Position numbers and translations under genes: made by a program
Part shown: positions 1 through 9,769 of the stretch, one piece after another
How positions within the stretch are numbered: position 1 is the stretch's first letter
Layout of the letters: every line of letters begins with the position of its first letter
Assembly (NCBI GenBank): GCA_028687645.1
Contig: JAQTZQ010000001.1
Coordinates: 1-64,000 of the forward strand
Length of the DNA: 64,000 nt
Reading direction: 5' to 3'
Source of the DNA: Rhodocyclaceae bacterium
GTDB taxonomy: Bacteria > Pseudomonadota > Gammaproteobacteria > Burkholderiales > Rhodocyclaceae
Notes under the pieces: model-generated
Seen by the model: the letters and a program-made list of their open reading frames with translations, nothing else
The model's database searches: none
Told to the model about the DNA's origin: nothing

Positions 1-46
1 TAGTTGGCATTTAAACCGGATCTGGTTATACTGCTGCCTCTCAAGT

Positions 47-122
47 GGGTCGGTAGCTCAGTCGGTAGAGCAGCGGACTTTTAATCCGTTGGTCCCGAGT
101 TCGAATCTCGGCCGACCCACCA
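47..122 (+). tRNA. tRNA-Lys (anticodon UUU), integration target of the island
   Basis: 76-nt cloverleaf GGGTCGGTAGCTCAG...GACTTTTAATCC...GGTCCCGAGTTCGAATCTCGGCCGACCCACCA; 7-bp acceptor stem, anticodon loop CTTTTAA, encoded CCA. Confidence 0.97.
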
Positions 123-124
123 AG
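76..124 (+). repeat. attL core (3' part of tRNA-Lys)
   Basis: GACTTTTAATCCGTTGGTCCCGAGTTCGAATCTCGGCCGACCCACCAAG identical to 52119-52167. Confidence 0.95.
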
Positions 125-138
125 GAATACAAGCACTT

Positions 139-170
139 AGCCCAGTTCAAAAGACTGGGCTTTTTGCTTT
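139..170 (+). terminator. Rho-independent terminator after tRNA-Lys, supplied by the island
   Basis: agcccagt-tcaaaag-actgggct followed by ttttgctttt. Confidence 0.8.
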
Positions 171-178
171 TATACTTT

Positions 179-198
179 CATGTAAGCACTTTGTAAGA
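179..198 (+). repeat. Candidate arm-type recombinase site, left end
   Basis: catgtaagcactttgtaaga, 19/20 identical to 51969-51988. Confidence 0.55.
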
Positions 199-275
199 GA
201 ATTTTGTCGATGTGATGCAATGTCGATCCACCTCTGGGATGCCCTTGGGGCAAGGGATTGTGGTTTTTCGCCTAG

Positions 276-1439
276 TTACACCTTGCCGATTTTGAGCCCT
301 GGTAGTGCCTTCTCGATCTGTTCCGCCACCCACACCGCTAGTCCATCAATAGTCATGCCAGGACTCATCAACATGTCCTCCTCAAAATCGAGGCTGGCCG
401 AAAAGTACGGATCATTGCTGGCCTCCCAATGCGCCTCTGCCAGCCCCTCCTGAAGTTGCTTGAACAGAGGTAACGGCAAAGACGTTTCGTGCTGAACCAG
501 CATTTCCAGCTCCAGCCCTTCATTCCAAGCTGACTGGCGCAAAGTGATTGATGTTTCACCAGGAACCGTTTCCCCAAATAGTGAGCGATCAGGTGTCATG
601 GTCAGTCCGGCTTGGTCATATCGAAGCTTGTGACGTTGATCGAGTACCACTTGCCAGTTGAAGTCTCGCAACACTTCTTCGCGAAGTTGCTCCTCAATGC
701 CGGCTTTAAGCATGTTCCAGGCAATCAGCCTGAGTTCCGGCGAATCCTTGACGGCCATCGACACACGCTCAAAATGCCAAATCGTCAAATCTATCGTGCT
801 CATCGACTCGCCGACCAGCGGTGCGATCTTGCCGAACGTTTCGACAATGACTTTTTCGGTGATGCGTTTGCCGACGATGCGCTTACCAAAGTTGATGACC
901 CAAATGTCAGGCTTGATCGAGTCGACGCCACAGCGTATTTGCAGCCAATGAAAAACAGCAATTCCCAATCCCTTTACGCGATCCTTGAAGTCAGCTTCAA
1001 AACTTGCCGCTTTAGCCCAAGCACGTAAGGATGGTTGGTCAGAGATACCAATCGACTCGAAAAATTCGAGTAACCGGCGCATCAACTCAATACGTGTCCA
1101 GTGTCGGTTCGACCACAAGAAAAGGGAAGCTGCTTCATTGCCATCACGGTCGTCAGGAAGCCTCGCCAGGATGGCTTTTAACTGGTGATGGTCATTGATG
1201 CGGTGTTGATTTTGTACCTGCAACTGAAAGAAATTCAGTGCATTCACCACCACTGGCTCCTGAATATGGAAGTTCAAAACAGTGTGCATGACATCCTCGA
1301 CGTAATCAGTTTCTCTCTGTGCCGGTTGAATGAAGGGCAAGCCTGCTACTGCGGTTGCCAGCTTGGTGAATTCTTCAGGCGTCAGATCGTTCTTTTTGGT
1401 CTTCATTTTTCGTACTCCAGAATGGAAAACGGCCAGCAC
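276..1439 (-). CDS. Hypothetical protein with HhH-GPD (DNA glycosylase-like) signature
   Basis: Segment VKGLGIAVFHWLQIRCGVDSIKPDIWVINFGKRIVG resembles the HhH-GPD hairpin followed by the D-x-x-V region; last gene of the 4149->276 minus-strand cluster. Confidence 0.45.
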   Translation of the reverse strand: MLAVFHSGVRKMKTKKNDLTPEEFTKLATAVAGLPFIQPAQRETDYVEDVMHTVLNFHIQEPVVVNALNFFQLQVQNQHRINDHHQLKAILARLPDDRDGNEAASLFLWSNRHWTRIELMRRLLEFFESIGISDQPSLRAWAKAASFEADFKDRVKGLGIAVFHWLQIRCGVDSIKPDIWVINFGKRIVGKRITEKVIVETFGKIAPLVGESMSTIDLTIWHFERVSMAVKDSPELRLIAWNMLKAGIEEQLREEVLRDFNWQVVLDQRHKLRYDQAGLTMTPDRSLFGETVPGETSITLRQSAWNEGLELEMLVQHETSLPLPLFKQLQEGLAEAHWEASNDPYFSASLDFEEDMLMSPGMTIDGLAVWVAEQIEKALPGLKIGKV

Positions 1440-1472
1440 GATGGCTGGCCGGTGTTTCGTTGATTGATGTAT

Positions 1473-2147
1473 TCAGTCGGTTTCAGGTTCTAGTTCTAGT
1501 TCAAGATCAAGTCCAAGCTCTAAATCAGCTTCATTGATGTTCGGTGTCAGCAGTAAGGCATCCTCGAAATACACTTTGCAGTCACCATTGGCGGTTTCGT
1601 ATCGGTGCAGTCCTCGACGACTGGGATTGACGGTCAACGTGGCATTCCAAGGCAACATCGGTAGTGGCGGTAGTGCAGGATCGAGAATCAAGAAGCGATC
1701 AAGACTGGCACTGCCTTCCTTGCCGCCAATACCAACGATTAATACCCAGTGGTCAAAAGTAGTGTTGGTCAAACCGGCAATACACAAACCATCGGCTTGC
1801 AACGTGGCTGCTGCTTCATTGACCGGTCTTTTATCAAGCACTTTGCAGCACACTTCTTTTTTGAACGGCTTGAACACGGTTTTGAGTTCGTCAGGCAATG
1901 CGCCGCTGAAGTAATACGGTGAACAGTGCTTCCAGAACCTTGCCAGTGACTTTTTCTTGGTTTTGCTGATTGGTGGTTTTTCCAAGTCATCACGATCAAC
2001 TAAGTTCAGGATCATCAAAGCCATCAAGGCGGCATGGATGCCACAAGCCCCATCTATGTCGCTCTGGTGCAAATGTAGTGGTGTTGTACCCACCATTGGC
2101 CCATCCATGCTGGCCGTCAGTAGCGGATGCCATCGGTAAATATTCAT
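1473..2147 (-). CDS. C39/papain-like cysteine peptidase-fold protein
   Basis: Ordered Cys/His/Asp motifs: DGACGIHAALMAL, FDHWVLIVGIGG, FLILDPA. Confidence 0.5.
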   Translation of the reverse strand: MNIYRWHPLLTASMDGPMVGTTPLHLHQSDIDGACGIHAALMALMILNLVDRDDLEKPPISKTKKKSLARFWKHCSPYYFSGALPDELKTVFKPFKKEVCCKVLDKRPVNEAAATLQADGLCIAGLTNTTFDHWVLIVGIGGKEGSASLDRFLILDPALPPLPMLPWNATLTVNPSRRGLHRYETANGDCKVYFEDALLLTPNINEADLELGLDLELELEPETD

Positions 2148-2225
2148 TCAATTCCTCCAGGCAATAGAAGGCCTCGGCACTGCCAAACTGAAACAGCACC
2201 AAGACCAATTGAGCAAATGGGATGA

Positions 2226-2723
2226 TCAGGAAAACTTTAGGCGCTTGCCCTTTTCCAGATGAGCACCGGGAATGATTTCACCGTCGAGCATGGCTGACCG
2301 CAACTCTGCCTTCTTGATGCTGATAACGGTTTCCTCTTCCTTGTAGTCGTCAGGAATGGCATCCTCGTCATCAATAATGGTTCGTGGCGGGTTGTCGCAA
2401 ACTTTCACCACAAACTCTGCTGAAGACAATTCATTGGTGCCGGTGCGAATCAATTGCACCAACAAATAGTCACGAAGCCAATCAGCACGGCTTTCCAAAA
2501 CTTTACGACGAGCACTCATCCGCTTTTCGGCTGCACGAACCATGTCAGCCTCTGCATCAAACTGCAATACCATCGCCGCGACGTTCCATGCTTTCTCGGA
2601 AAACTCGCCGCTGTGCGCATCAAGGATTTCCTCGATTATTTCGTTGGGCATCTCGGATTCATTCACCAGCACTTGAGCCAGTTCGAGAAATTCATCCGCC
2701 AATTTATAAAGTGACTTTTGCAT
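2226..2723 (-). CDS. Siphovirus Gp157-like protein
   Basis: LYKLADEFLEL...ADWLRDYLLVQL...VKVCDNPPRTIIDDEDAIPDDY...IPGAHLEKGKRL matches the Gp157 layout. Confidence 0.8.
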   Translation of the reverse strand: MQKSLYKLADEFLELAQVLVNESEMPNEIIEEILDAHSGEFSEKAWNVAAMVLQFDAEADMVRAAEKRMSARRKVLESRADWLRDYLLVQLIRTGTNELSSAEFVVKVCDNPPRTIIDDEDAIPDDYKEEETVISIKKAELRSAMLDGEIIPGAHLEKGKRLKFS

Positions 2724-3859
2724 TATTTTTTCTCCTTGCCATTGGCAAACGATTTCTCGGCGTCAGACCATGATTCAAGCCGTTTCAGCAATGAAGCGCA
2801 TTGCTTGCCTGTTAGCTGATCGAACTGAGTGACAGTGCCTTCCGTGGTTTTGTACAACCAGGCCAACACGCGCTTTTCAGTGAACCCGTGTTGAGCAATG
2901 CGCTGGCGCAGTGATGCCAGTTCTTGAAGGCTGATGATTTCGGTGCTTGATGGCGTTGCAGGTGTTGCATCGGTTGCATTCGATGCAGAGGTTGCATTGT
3001 TTGCGCCGACTGCGGCCTTTGCAGGCGACTTACGCAACGCTTGTTTTTGCTTCGCTGGCATTTCCAACTTTGGTTCATCTTCATCAAGGATTGCCCGATC
3101 CTCAATGTCCTGCGTGAAAACTTCACTCAATCCCGCCAGTCTTAATGTCGCGTCGATATGTGCCGATTTCTCAACCATTTTCAAACTTTTGTTCAAATCG
3201 CCGTAGTCCTGGCTGAGACTACGAGCACCAACACCTTCAGCAACGATTCGGCCTTGTGCATCCCTAAGTTCGCAACGCATCAGGATCGTCGTGATGACAG
3301 TTTGTGAAATCACTGCCTTCTCGTAATCAGGTAGCGATGGAAAATGTACAGTCATGCCCAACATGCCGGTGATTCGTTCTGCTCCCGATTTGTACAGCAC
3401 TTGTTTTGACCAGTGATACGGGTCGGTGCACTCCTTAATTCGCCCTTGCTTCGCAAACTGGCAACGTTCTTTACTGACGACATGAATTCGACCGAAGTCG
3501 ACGCCGTCGACCAATGCTGTTCGCAGCCACTCCATTAACAAATGCCGGTTTTGTTTTCTTCTTTCCAAGCCTGCGCTGAAGTGATCGGCGGGAAGATCCA
3601 GTGGGGAAACGGTAATGGCGGTGTGTGGAGCAGCTACCGGCATTGGCTGTTCGATGAGCACTGGCAGCTTGTCGATAGCGATTGGCTGATCGTGATCATC
3701 AGCGACTCTGCGAATGACTCGACGGCCATTACGAAGGCTTTGCTGTGTTGCTGCTGCGAGTTCGTGGTTCTCGCGCATTTTGTCGGCGATGGAGGCCATT
3801 AGTATTCCTCCGGCAACAGTAAAGTTGTCGCTGATCGGTCTGCTTCCGTGATGATCCAT
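2723..3859 (-). CDS. Phage-type DNA recombination protein (single-strand annealing protein-like)
   Basis: Directly upstream of Gp157 in the same orientation; LNKSLKMVEKSAHIDATLRLAGLSEVFTQDIED motif typical of mobile-element recombination proteins. Confidence 0.45.
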   Translation of the reverse strand: MDHHGSRPISDNFTVAGGILMASIADKMRENHELAAATQQSLRNGRRVIRRVADDHDQPIAIDKLPVLIEQPMPVAAPHTAITVSPLDLPADHFSAGLERRKQNRHLLMEWLRTALVDGVDFGRIHVVSKERCQFAKQGRIKECTDPYHWSKQVLYKSGAERITGMLGMTVHFPSLPDYEKAVISQTVITTILMRCELRDAQGRIVAEGVGARSLSQDYGDLNKSLKMVEKSAHIDATLRLAGLSEVFTQDIEDRAILDEDEPKLEMPAKQKQALRKSPAKAAVGANNATSASNATDATPATPSSTEIISLQELASLRQRIAQHGFTEKRVLAWLYKTTEGTVTQFDQLTGKQCASLLKRLESWSDAEKSFANGKEKK

Positions 3860-4149
3860 AGCCGCTGTCCGGCACCAATTTCATAGTTGGAAAGCAAGCG
3901 GTAGCCATAACGCAATGCAGCTGCGTTGGTTTGCACGTCTTCTGGATCAAGATTGCCCCAGTCTCCTTGCCAATGTCGCGCAATCAACTCGAAGGGGGAT
4001 AATTCCAGTTCCTGAAGTAAGGCTACTGCGCCGGGTGTGGCATACGTTTTACCGAGTGGGAAAAGTGTGTTTTCCGGTCGGCGATTGATAAAGCTGGGAT
4101 GGCAAATGGCAGCCATGGTAGTTTCTCCTCGTGCTGAGACTCTCATCAC
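3799..4149 (-). CDS. Small mobile-element-associated conserved protein
   Basis: WQGDWGNLDPEDVQTNAAALRYGYRLLSNYEIGAGQRLWIITEADRSATTLLLPEEY pattern common on plasmids and islands; likely start internal to the listed ORF (MAAICHPSF). Confidence 0.6.
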   Translation of the reverse strand: MMRVSARGETTMAAICHPSFINRRPENTLFPLGKTYATPGAVALLQELELSPFELIARHWQGDWGNLDPEDVQTNAAALRYGYRLLSNYEIGAGQRLWIITEADRSATTLLLPEEY

Positions 4150-4151
4150 AC

Positions 4152-4194
4152 GGTTCGCACGAACAAGTCGCCAAACTGAAAATTCGTGCGAACC
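4152..4194. promoter_or_regulatory. 12-bp perfect inverted repeat upstream of the recombination operon
   Basis: ggttcgcacgaa-(19 nt)-ttcgtgcgaacc. Confidence 0.6.
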
Positions 4195-4478
4195 ACCAGC
4201 ACATGCTGTTCCTTACCGACTAGCGGCAATCAATCGAAACCAAAACTCGGAAAAATAGGCGTAGCAAACCAACCGACGTGTTTGTGCCCGAACTGATGAA
4301 AGTTCGTATTTGAACGGCGGTTACTGGTTTGATTCGATGGAGTGCCGACAGGTCGGCAAAGAGGGTGGGGAAGCCGGGAATTGGCTACCCAGTGACAGCA
4401 ATGTGTGTATTTAGCTTAGCTCGAAACGCTAAGTTCTGTCAACTATTCGTTTGTATTCAATCTGTTATATGATTTTCA

Positions 4479-5387
4479 TTAGTACTGGGCACTGCACCAG
4501 ATAAACGACTGCACATCAATCATGTCGCGTGGTGGCATGTTGGCGCTTATCAGTTCGCAACGAATGAACTCAAATAGGCCAAGGACGCTGTTATAGGTTC
4601 GCCAGTTTGGTTCAGTTAGATAGTTGATTTCCCAGCAGCAAAGAGCTGCTGCCTTCTGTGTGACTTCTGGCTTGATGAATATTTTCTGCTCTGGGAAGCG
4701 AATATAGCCAAAAAATGTTGCAAGCGGCCATTTGGAAATACCCATTTGCTCAAGAGCCTGAGCAAACTTTAGGAAGCGGCATTCTTCGTCTTCGCTGCCG
4801 TAAAGAATATCGGCAAGGGCAGTTGCAAATAGCGTTTGATTCTGCGGATGCTTCAGTGCGTCATTGAATTTGATTTTCTCGAAGCTGGCGAGCAAATTCG
4901 TTTTTGCCTCTACACGTCGGGCACGTTCGCAGACCTCACTGTGTTTCCCATCAGCGATCAGGCGCTTCAATTCCGGCTCATCGAGTAACTGACAACAAAG
5001 CTGGTGAGCCGCTACCTTGTAGTCGCGTTCTTCGGAATGAAAACGTTTCCCCTCAAAGCCACCCGGAAATGCTGTCAGAAACTTCTGAATCGCCTCCGGA
5101 AGGGATAGGAAATTTGATTCGCTATGCTGGCTGGTAGCAGTTAAGTTATCCAGCAACGGATGCTTTGCAGTTTCAGCATCGACGATCTCCAGCCTCACAA
5201 ATGTAGGGGATAGCTGTTTGTTACCAGCCATCACAAAAAAGACATTAATGCGCTCAGGTGTTACAGACAACACCTTTCCGATGCCCCAATCCTTCTTGTT
5301 TGGGTGATAAACCCGGTCACCAGGGCATAGAGCCATTTTGTTCTCCGTTGTGGCAGAAATAATACGAAATAAACGTTTATCCGCCAT
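4479..5387 (-). CDS. DUF3553-domain hypothetical protein
   Basis: N-terminal ALCPGDRVYHPNKKDWGIGKVLSVTPERINVFFVMAGNKQL matches the DUF3553 pattern. Confidence 0.6.
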   Translation of the reverse strand: MADKRLFRIISATTENKMALCPGDRVYHPNKKDWGIGKVLSVTPERINVFFVMAGNKQLSPTFVRLEIVDAETAKHPLLDNLTATSQHSESNFLSLPEAIQKFLTAFPGGFEGKRFHSEERDYKVAAHQLCCQLLDEPELKRLIADGKHSEVCERARRVEAKTNLLASFEKIKFNDALKHPQNQTLFATALADILYGSEDEECRFLKFAQALEQMGISKWPLATFFGYIRFPEQKIFIKPEVTQKAAALCCWEINYLTEPNWRTYNSVLGLFEFIRCELISANMPPRDMIDVQSFIWCSAQY

Positions 5388-5601
5388 GCAATTGTAATCA
5401 GAATTGCATCGGAATTGCGCTCAGGCGAAGGAAGTCATCTGAAAACCGTTGTCGATACGGCTATTTGGCTTCTGGCGCTGAGTCTGCTCAAGACACCGAT
5501 TTCAGCGAAAATTGTTTCAGGTTACACAATCAAATATCTCATCTGCATTGCCACGAGAGCTGCATGGCAGTACATTGGCAGTCTTGCCCCAAGGTGCTGC
5601 C

Positions 5602-5796
5602 ATGTCTCGTCAAAAAAACGAAACCCTGACCATACGGACCACTGCCGAAATTAAGGATTTATTGCGGCAAGCAGCAGAGCTTGAACATCGTTCGCTGGCG
5701 TCGATGATCGAGGTGCTAATTCGTGATTACGCAAAACAGGCTAACCTACAAGCGGCACCGGTTAAAGCAGGCGACCAAGGGGAAATAATCGCATGA
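5602..5796 (+). CDS. Ribbon-helix-helix (CopG/Arc-like) regulator
   Basis: MSRQKNETLTIRTTAEIKDLLRQAAELEHRSLASMIEVLIRDYAKQ; overlaps the helicase start. Confidence 0.7.
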   Translation: MSRQKNETLTIRTTAEIKDLLRQAAELEHRSLASMIEVLIRDYAKQANLQAAPVKAGDQGEIIA

Positions 5797-8700
5797 GGTT
5801 GCTGAAAAACTCAGGTGCAGATCGTGTGATTGACCTGCTACTACCCAAACTCGACCACGAGTGTCAGTTTGATGTCGTCACGCCAGGCTTCTCCCTGTTT
5901 GCTTTCGCCAACATGCAGGGCAAGTTGAATGACCTAAAAAAGTCACACTTGGTACTGCCTGCTATGGAAAGCGACCTTGGCTTTTTAGGTGGCGAAGCAG
6001 ATCGTGCTGCGCGCAATAAGCTTGAAGCTCGCTGGCTTGCAAAGCGTTGTGCCAACTGGATTCGGGAAAAAGCGGAGATACGCCTAGCGCATGGAGGCGT
6101 TCCTCAAGGTGTTGCTGTCATTCGTAATGAAGTTGGTAATGCTCAGCAAGTCGTCATGGGCTCTTTTGCTTTGACGACTGATGGTTTGGGTATTACACCG
6201 GGTAATCCGTTGAACTTGATTCAAGCTTCCGACACCGAAGATGAAGCTGCGATGCTGAGTCAGTGGTTCGACATGCAATGGAATAGCCTGCCGCCAAATG
6301 CAGCATCCAAGGTAGCCTTTCTTGATGCGCTTGATGGCCTGTCTGCCAATTGCGACCCTTTCTCAATTTATACGCTGATGCTGCACCACCTGTTTCGGGA
6401 TGCTGGCGACGAGATGGACGAAGAGCGCATCGTCAAATCAGCAACCGGCATACGCAATACGCTGGTCTGGAAAAAACTCTACAAATTTCAGCGTGATGGT
6501 GTAGTTGGTGCCATCGACAAGCTCAGCCGTTTTGGTGGCTGCATAATTGCCGATAGCGTCGGCCTGGGTAAAACGTTTGAAGCCTTGGCGGTCATCAAGT
6601 ACCACGAGCTTCGCAATGATCGTGTATTGGTGCTCTGTCCTAAGCGTTTGCGTGACAACTGGACCCTCTACAAATCCAACGACAAGCGCAATGTGCTGGC
6701 CGCCGACCGATTGAATTACGATGTGCTGAACCATACCGACCTATCACGTGACGCTGGCACTTCAGGTGATATTGATCTCAACCACGTCAATTGGGGCAAC
6801 TACGATCTGGTGGTGATCGACGAGTCACACAACTTCCGCAATAAGGCCACGCATAAAGGCCGGGAGTCGCGTTACGACCGTTTGATGCGGCGAATCATCA
6901 AGGAAGGCGTTAAAACTCGCGTCCTGATGTTATCGGCAACGCCCGTTAATAACCGTTTGGCCGATTTGCGTAACCAGATTGCTTTTGCCACGGAAGGTGA
7001 CGACACCGCGCTGGTTGAGCATGGCATTGCCAGCATCGAGGGCACGACTCGTAAGGCGCAGGCGCAGTTCAATCGCTGGTTGAGTCTCGACGATACGGAA
7101 AAAACGCCGACCAAGCTGATAGAAATGCTCGGCTTTGACTATTTCAGTTTGCTCGACCACCTAACCATTGCCCGCTCGCGCAAACACATACAGAAATATT
7201 ACGGCATTGCTGAAACAGGACGTTTCCCGGATCGCTTGCCGCCTATCAATATCAAACCCGATGTGGATAAGTCTGGTGAGTTTCGCTCGATACGCGACAT
7301 TAATCTGGAAATTCGCCGTTTGAATTTGGCCTCTTATGCGCCGCTTCGTTATGTCCTGCCACACAAGCAAGCCGCCTACGATGCCAAGTACAGTACGCAG
7401 GTGCGTGGCGGTGAAGGCTTCTTCCGCCAGGTTGACCGTGAAGAAAGCTTGATTCACTTGCTGCGGGTCAATGTACTGAAGCGTATGGAAAGCGCCGTAT
7501 CGTCGTTCACGCTCACTGTCCATCGTCAGCTAAAGGATGTTGAAACCACATTGGCGCGAATCGAAGCCCATGATTCGGAATTCGAGGAATTGGACATTGC
7601 CGATGTCGATATCGACGATTCAGCGTTTGAAAGCTTGCTGGTCGGTCGCAAGGTCAAAGTGCTGCTTGGTGACGTTGATCTGATTCGCTGGAAGCAGGAT
7701 CTGATTGAGGATCGTAATCGACTCGCTGCCCTTTACGCTGCGGCTAAGCAAGTCAATGCTGCTCGTGACGCCAAGCTGATTGCACTGCGCGAAGTTATCG
7801 CCCACAAATGCCAACAGCCAAGCAATCCGGGGAACCGCAAAATCATAATTTTCACGGCCTTTGCGGACACTGCGAAATACCTATATGAGCAGCTTTCCGG
7901 GTGGGCCAAGGCCGAGTTGGGCATTGAGAGTGCACTGGTGACCGGCAGTGGCGGCAACCAAACCAGTTTGCCCGGCTTACGCAAAGATCTGGCGTCGATT
8001 TTGACCTCCTTCTCACCTCGCTCCAAGGAACGCCCAGCAGAACTCGCACAAGAAGGCGAACTCGACTTGCTGATTGCCACCGATTGCATTTCTGAAGGTC
8101 AGAATTTGCAGGATTGCGACTGGCTGGTGAACTACGACATTCACTGGAACCCGGTACGCATCATTCAGCGTTTTGGCCGTATCGACCGTATCGGTTCACC
8201 AAATCAGTGCATTCAATTGGTTAACTTCTGGCCCAACATGGAGTTGGACGAGTACATCAAGCTGGAACAGCGGGTCAGCGGCCGCATGGTGTTGCTCGAT
8301 ATATCTGCTACCGGCGAAGAAAATTTGATCGAACAGCAGTCCGGCAACCCAATGAACGACCTCGAATATCGTCGAAAGCAGCTACTGAAGCTACAAGACA
8401 CTGTTATCGACCTCGAAGACCTGTCATCAGGCGTTTCCATCACTGATTTAACGCTGACCGATTTTCGCATCGACTTGGCGCAATACCTGAAAGCACATCC
8501 CGGCAAGCTCGAATCCTTGCCGCTGGGTGCCTGTGCAGTGACAACCACGATGGATGCCGACATTACCCCCGGTGTGATTTTCTGTTTGCGAGCAGAAGGT
8601 GAGGCCGCGCAGAAAGTCGCCGAAGCAGGTTATCCGTTGGCTCCGCACTACTTGGTGCATGTCGGCGAAGATGGGGCGGTTCAACTGCCTTACACCCAAG

Positions 8701-8987
8701 CCAAGCGCCTGATGGACTGGCTTAAACGGGTCAGTTTGGGAAGAGGCTTGCCGGATAGCGCAGCCATTGACCGATTCGACCAGCGGACGGGTTGCGGTGA
8801 AGACATGCAGCAGGTTCAAAAGCAGCTCGCAGCAGCCGTCGCGTCTATTGTCGGAAAAAGTGAAGAACGCGCCGTTGCCAGCCTATTTTCAACGGGTGGC
8901 ACCCATGCTATGAAGGGCGAATTTGCGGGCAGTAACGATTTTGAAGTAGTCGCCTACATGGTTATCTTGCCGGATGTAGGGGCGTGA
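5793..8987 (+). CDS. SNF2-like helicase with N-terminal degenerate PLD-like region
   Basis: IIADSVGLGKTFEAL, VVIDESHNFRNK, LMLSATPVNN, ATDCISEGQNLQDCDWLVNYDIHWNPVRIIQRFGRIDRIG; N-term VVMGSFALTTDGLG is PLD-like. Confidence 0.85.
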   Translation: MRLLKNSGADRVIDLLLPKLDHECQFDVVTPGFSLFAFANMQGKLNDLKKSHLVLPAMESDLGFLGGEADRAARNKLEARWLAKRCANWIREKAEIRLAHGGVPQGVAVIRNEVGNAQQVVMGSFALTTDGLGITPGNPLNLIQASDTEDEAAMLSQWFDMQWNSLPPNAASKVAFLDALDGLSANCDPFSIYTLMLHHLFRDAGDEMDEERIVKSATGIRNTLVWKKLYKFQRDGVVGAIDKLSRFGGCIIADSVGLGKTFEALAVIKYHELRNDRVLVLCPKRLRDNWTLYKSNDKRNVLAADRLNYDVLNHTDLSRDAGTSGDIDLNHVNWGNYDLVVIDESHNFRNKATHKGRESRYDRLMRRIIKEGVKTRVLMLSATPVNNRLADLRNQIAFATEGDDTALVEHGIASIEGTTRKAQAQFNRWLSLDDTEKTPTKLIEMLGFDYFSLLDHLTIARSRKHIQKYYGIAETGRFPDRLPPINIKPDVDKSGEFRSIRDINLEIRRLNLASYAPLRYVLPHKQAAYDAKYSTQVRGGEGFFRQVDREESLIHLLRVNVLKRMESAVSSFTLTVHRQLKDVETTLARIEAHDSEFEELDIADVDIDDSAFESLLVGRKVKVLLGDVDLIRWKQDLIEDRNRLAALYAAAKQVNAARDAKLIALREVIAHKCQQPSNPGNRKIIIFTAFADTAKYLYEQLSGWAKAELGIESALVTGSGGNQTSLPGLRKDLASILTSFSPRSKERPAELAQEGELDLLIATDCISEGQNLQDCDWLVNYDIHWNPVRIIQRFGRIDRIGSPNQCIQLVNFWPNMELDEYIKLEQRVSGRMVLLDISATGEENLIEQQSGNPMNDLEYRRKQLLKLQDTVIDLEDLSSGVSITDLTLTDFRIDLAQYLKAHPGKLESLPLGACAVTTTMDADITPGVIFCLRAEGEAAQKVAEAGYPLAPHYLVHVGEDGAVQLPYTQAKRLMDWLKRVSLGRGLPDSAAIDRFDQRTGCGEDMQQVQKQLAAAVASIVGKSEERAVASLFSTGGTHAMKGEFAGSNDFEVVAYMVILPDVGA

Positions 8988-9769
8988 GTGCTCCGCTCGA
9001 TGCGTCTCGTATCGTGGCTGCGCTCGATTTACCGAGCAATGCCACGGTCAACCAGCGCGTACCCAAGAAAATGCTGGTCGAAAATGGCGCTCAAACAGCC
9101 AGCGACAAGCGTTACATCAACGATGGCATTGAGGAAATTCAATGGCTGGCTGCATTAAAGCCAGGCACCGTGGGAATTCCAGCCTATCAGGATGCTGTGC
9201 GTGATTACCTTGAAATTGCCGTTATCAGCATCAAGGTGCGCCCCGACGCCAAGGCTGAGCGGATCGCTGAACTGGTGCATCGTGCTATCCCCTATCCGGT
9301 GTTCCTAATCCTACAAGCTGCCGATAACGTCAGTATCTCCCTGGTGCACAAACGCTGGGCGCAAAACGAAGCTGGCAAAATGGTGCTGGATGGTGATCTC
9401 CTTGGCATCACATTGTTGTCAGCTAGCCAAATCGAAGCGGAACAGCAATTTGTTCAGGCACTGTCGTTGAGCAAACAGCCACGCAGCTCATTGCATGATT
9501 TGTATCAAGGTTGGCTGGATACCATGCTGGCGTTGGAAACCGCCTACCTCACCGGCAGCTTCGTGCCTTCCCTGAGTCGTGAGCAGGTCGTTGAACGGCA
9601 CCAGACCATGCTCGGCATCAAACGCTTGCAAGCTGAAATCGTCAAGCTTCGTGCTGCTGCCGTAAAAGATAAGCAATTGGCTCGACAGGTAGAGCTGAAT
9701 ATTGAAATCAAACGCCTCGAAAAAAGCGAAGCTTCCGCTTTGGCCTTATTGTGTCTGGAGAAAACGTGA
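8984..9769 (+). CDS. DUF4391 family protein
   Basis: ALDLPSNATVNQRVPKKMLVENG...YRDAVRDYLEIAVISI-type organisation between SNF2 helicase and Mod; overlaps both neighbours. Confidence 0.7.
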   Translation: MSAPLDASRIVAALDLPSNATVNQRVPKKMLVENGAQTASDKRYINDGIEEIQWLAALKPGTVGIPAYQDAVRDYLEIAVISIKVRPDAKAERIAELVHRAIPYPVFLILQAADNVSISLVHKRWAQNEAGKMVLDGDLLGITLLSASQIEAEQQFVQALSLSKQPRSSLHDLYQGWLDTMLALETAYLTGSFVPSLSREQVVERHQTMLGIKRLQAEIVKLRAAAVKDKQLARQVELNIEIKRLEKSEASALALLCLEKT

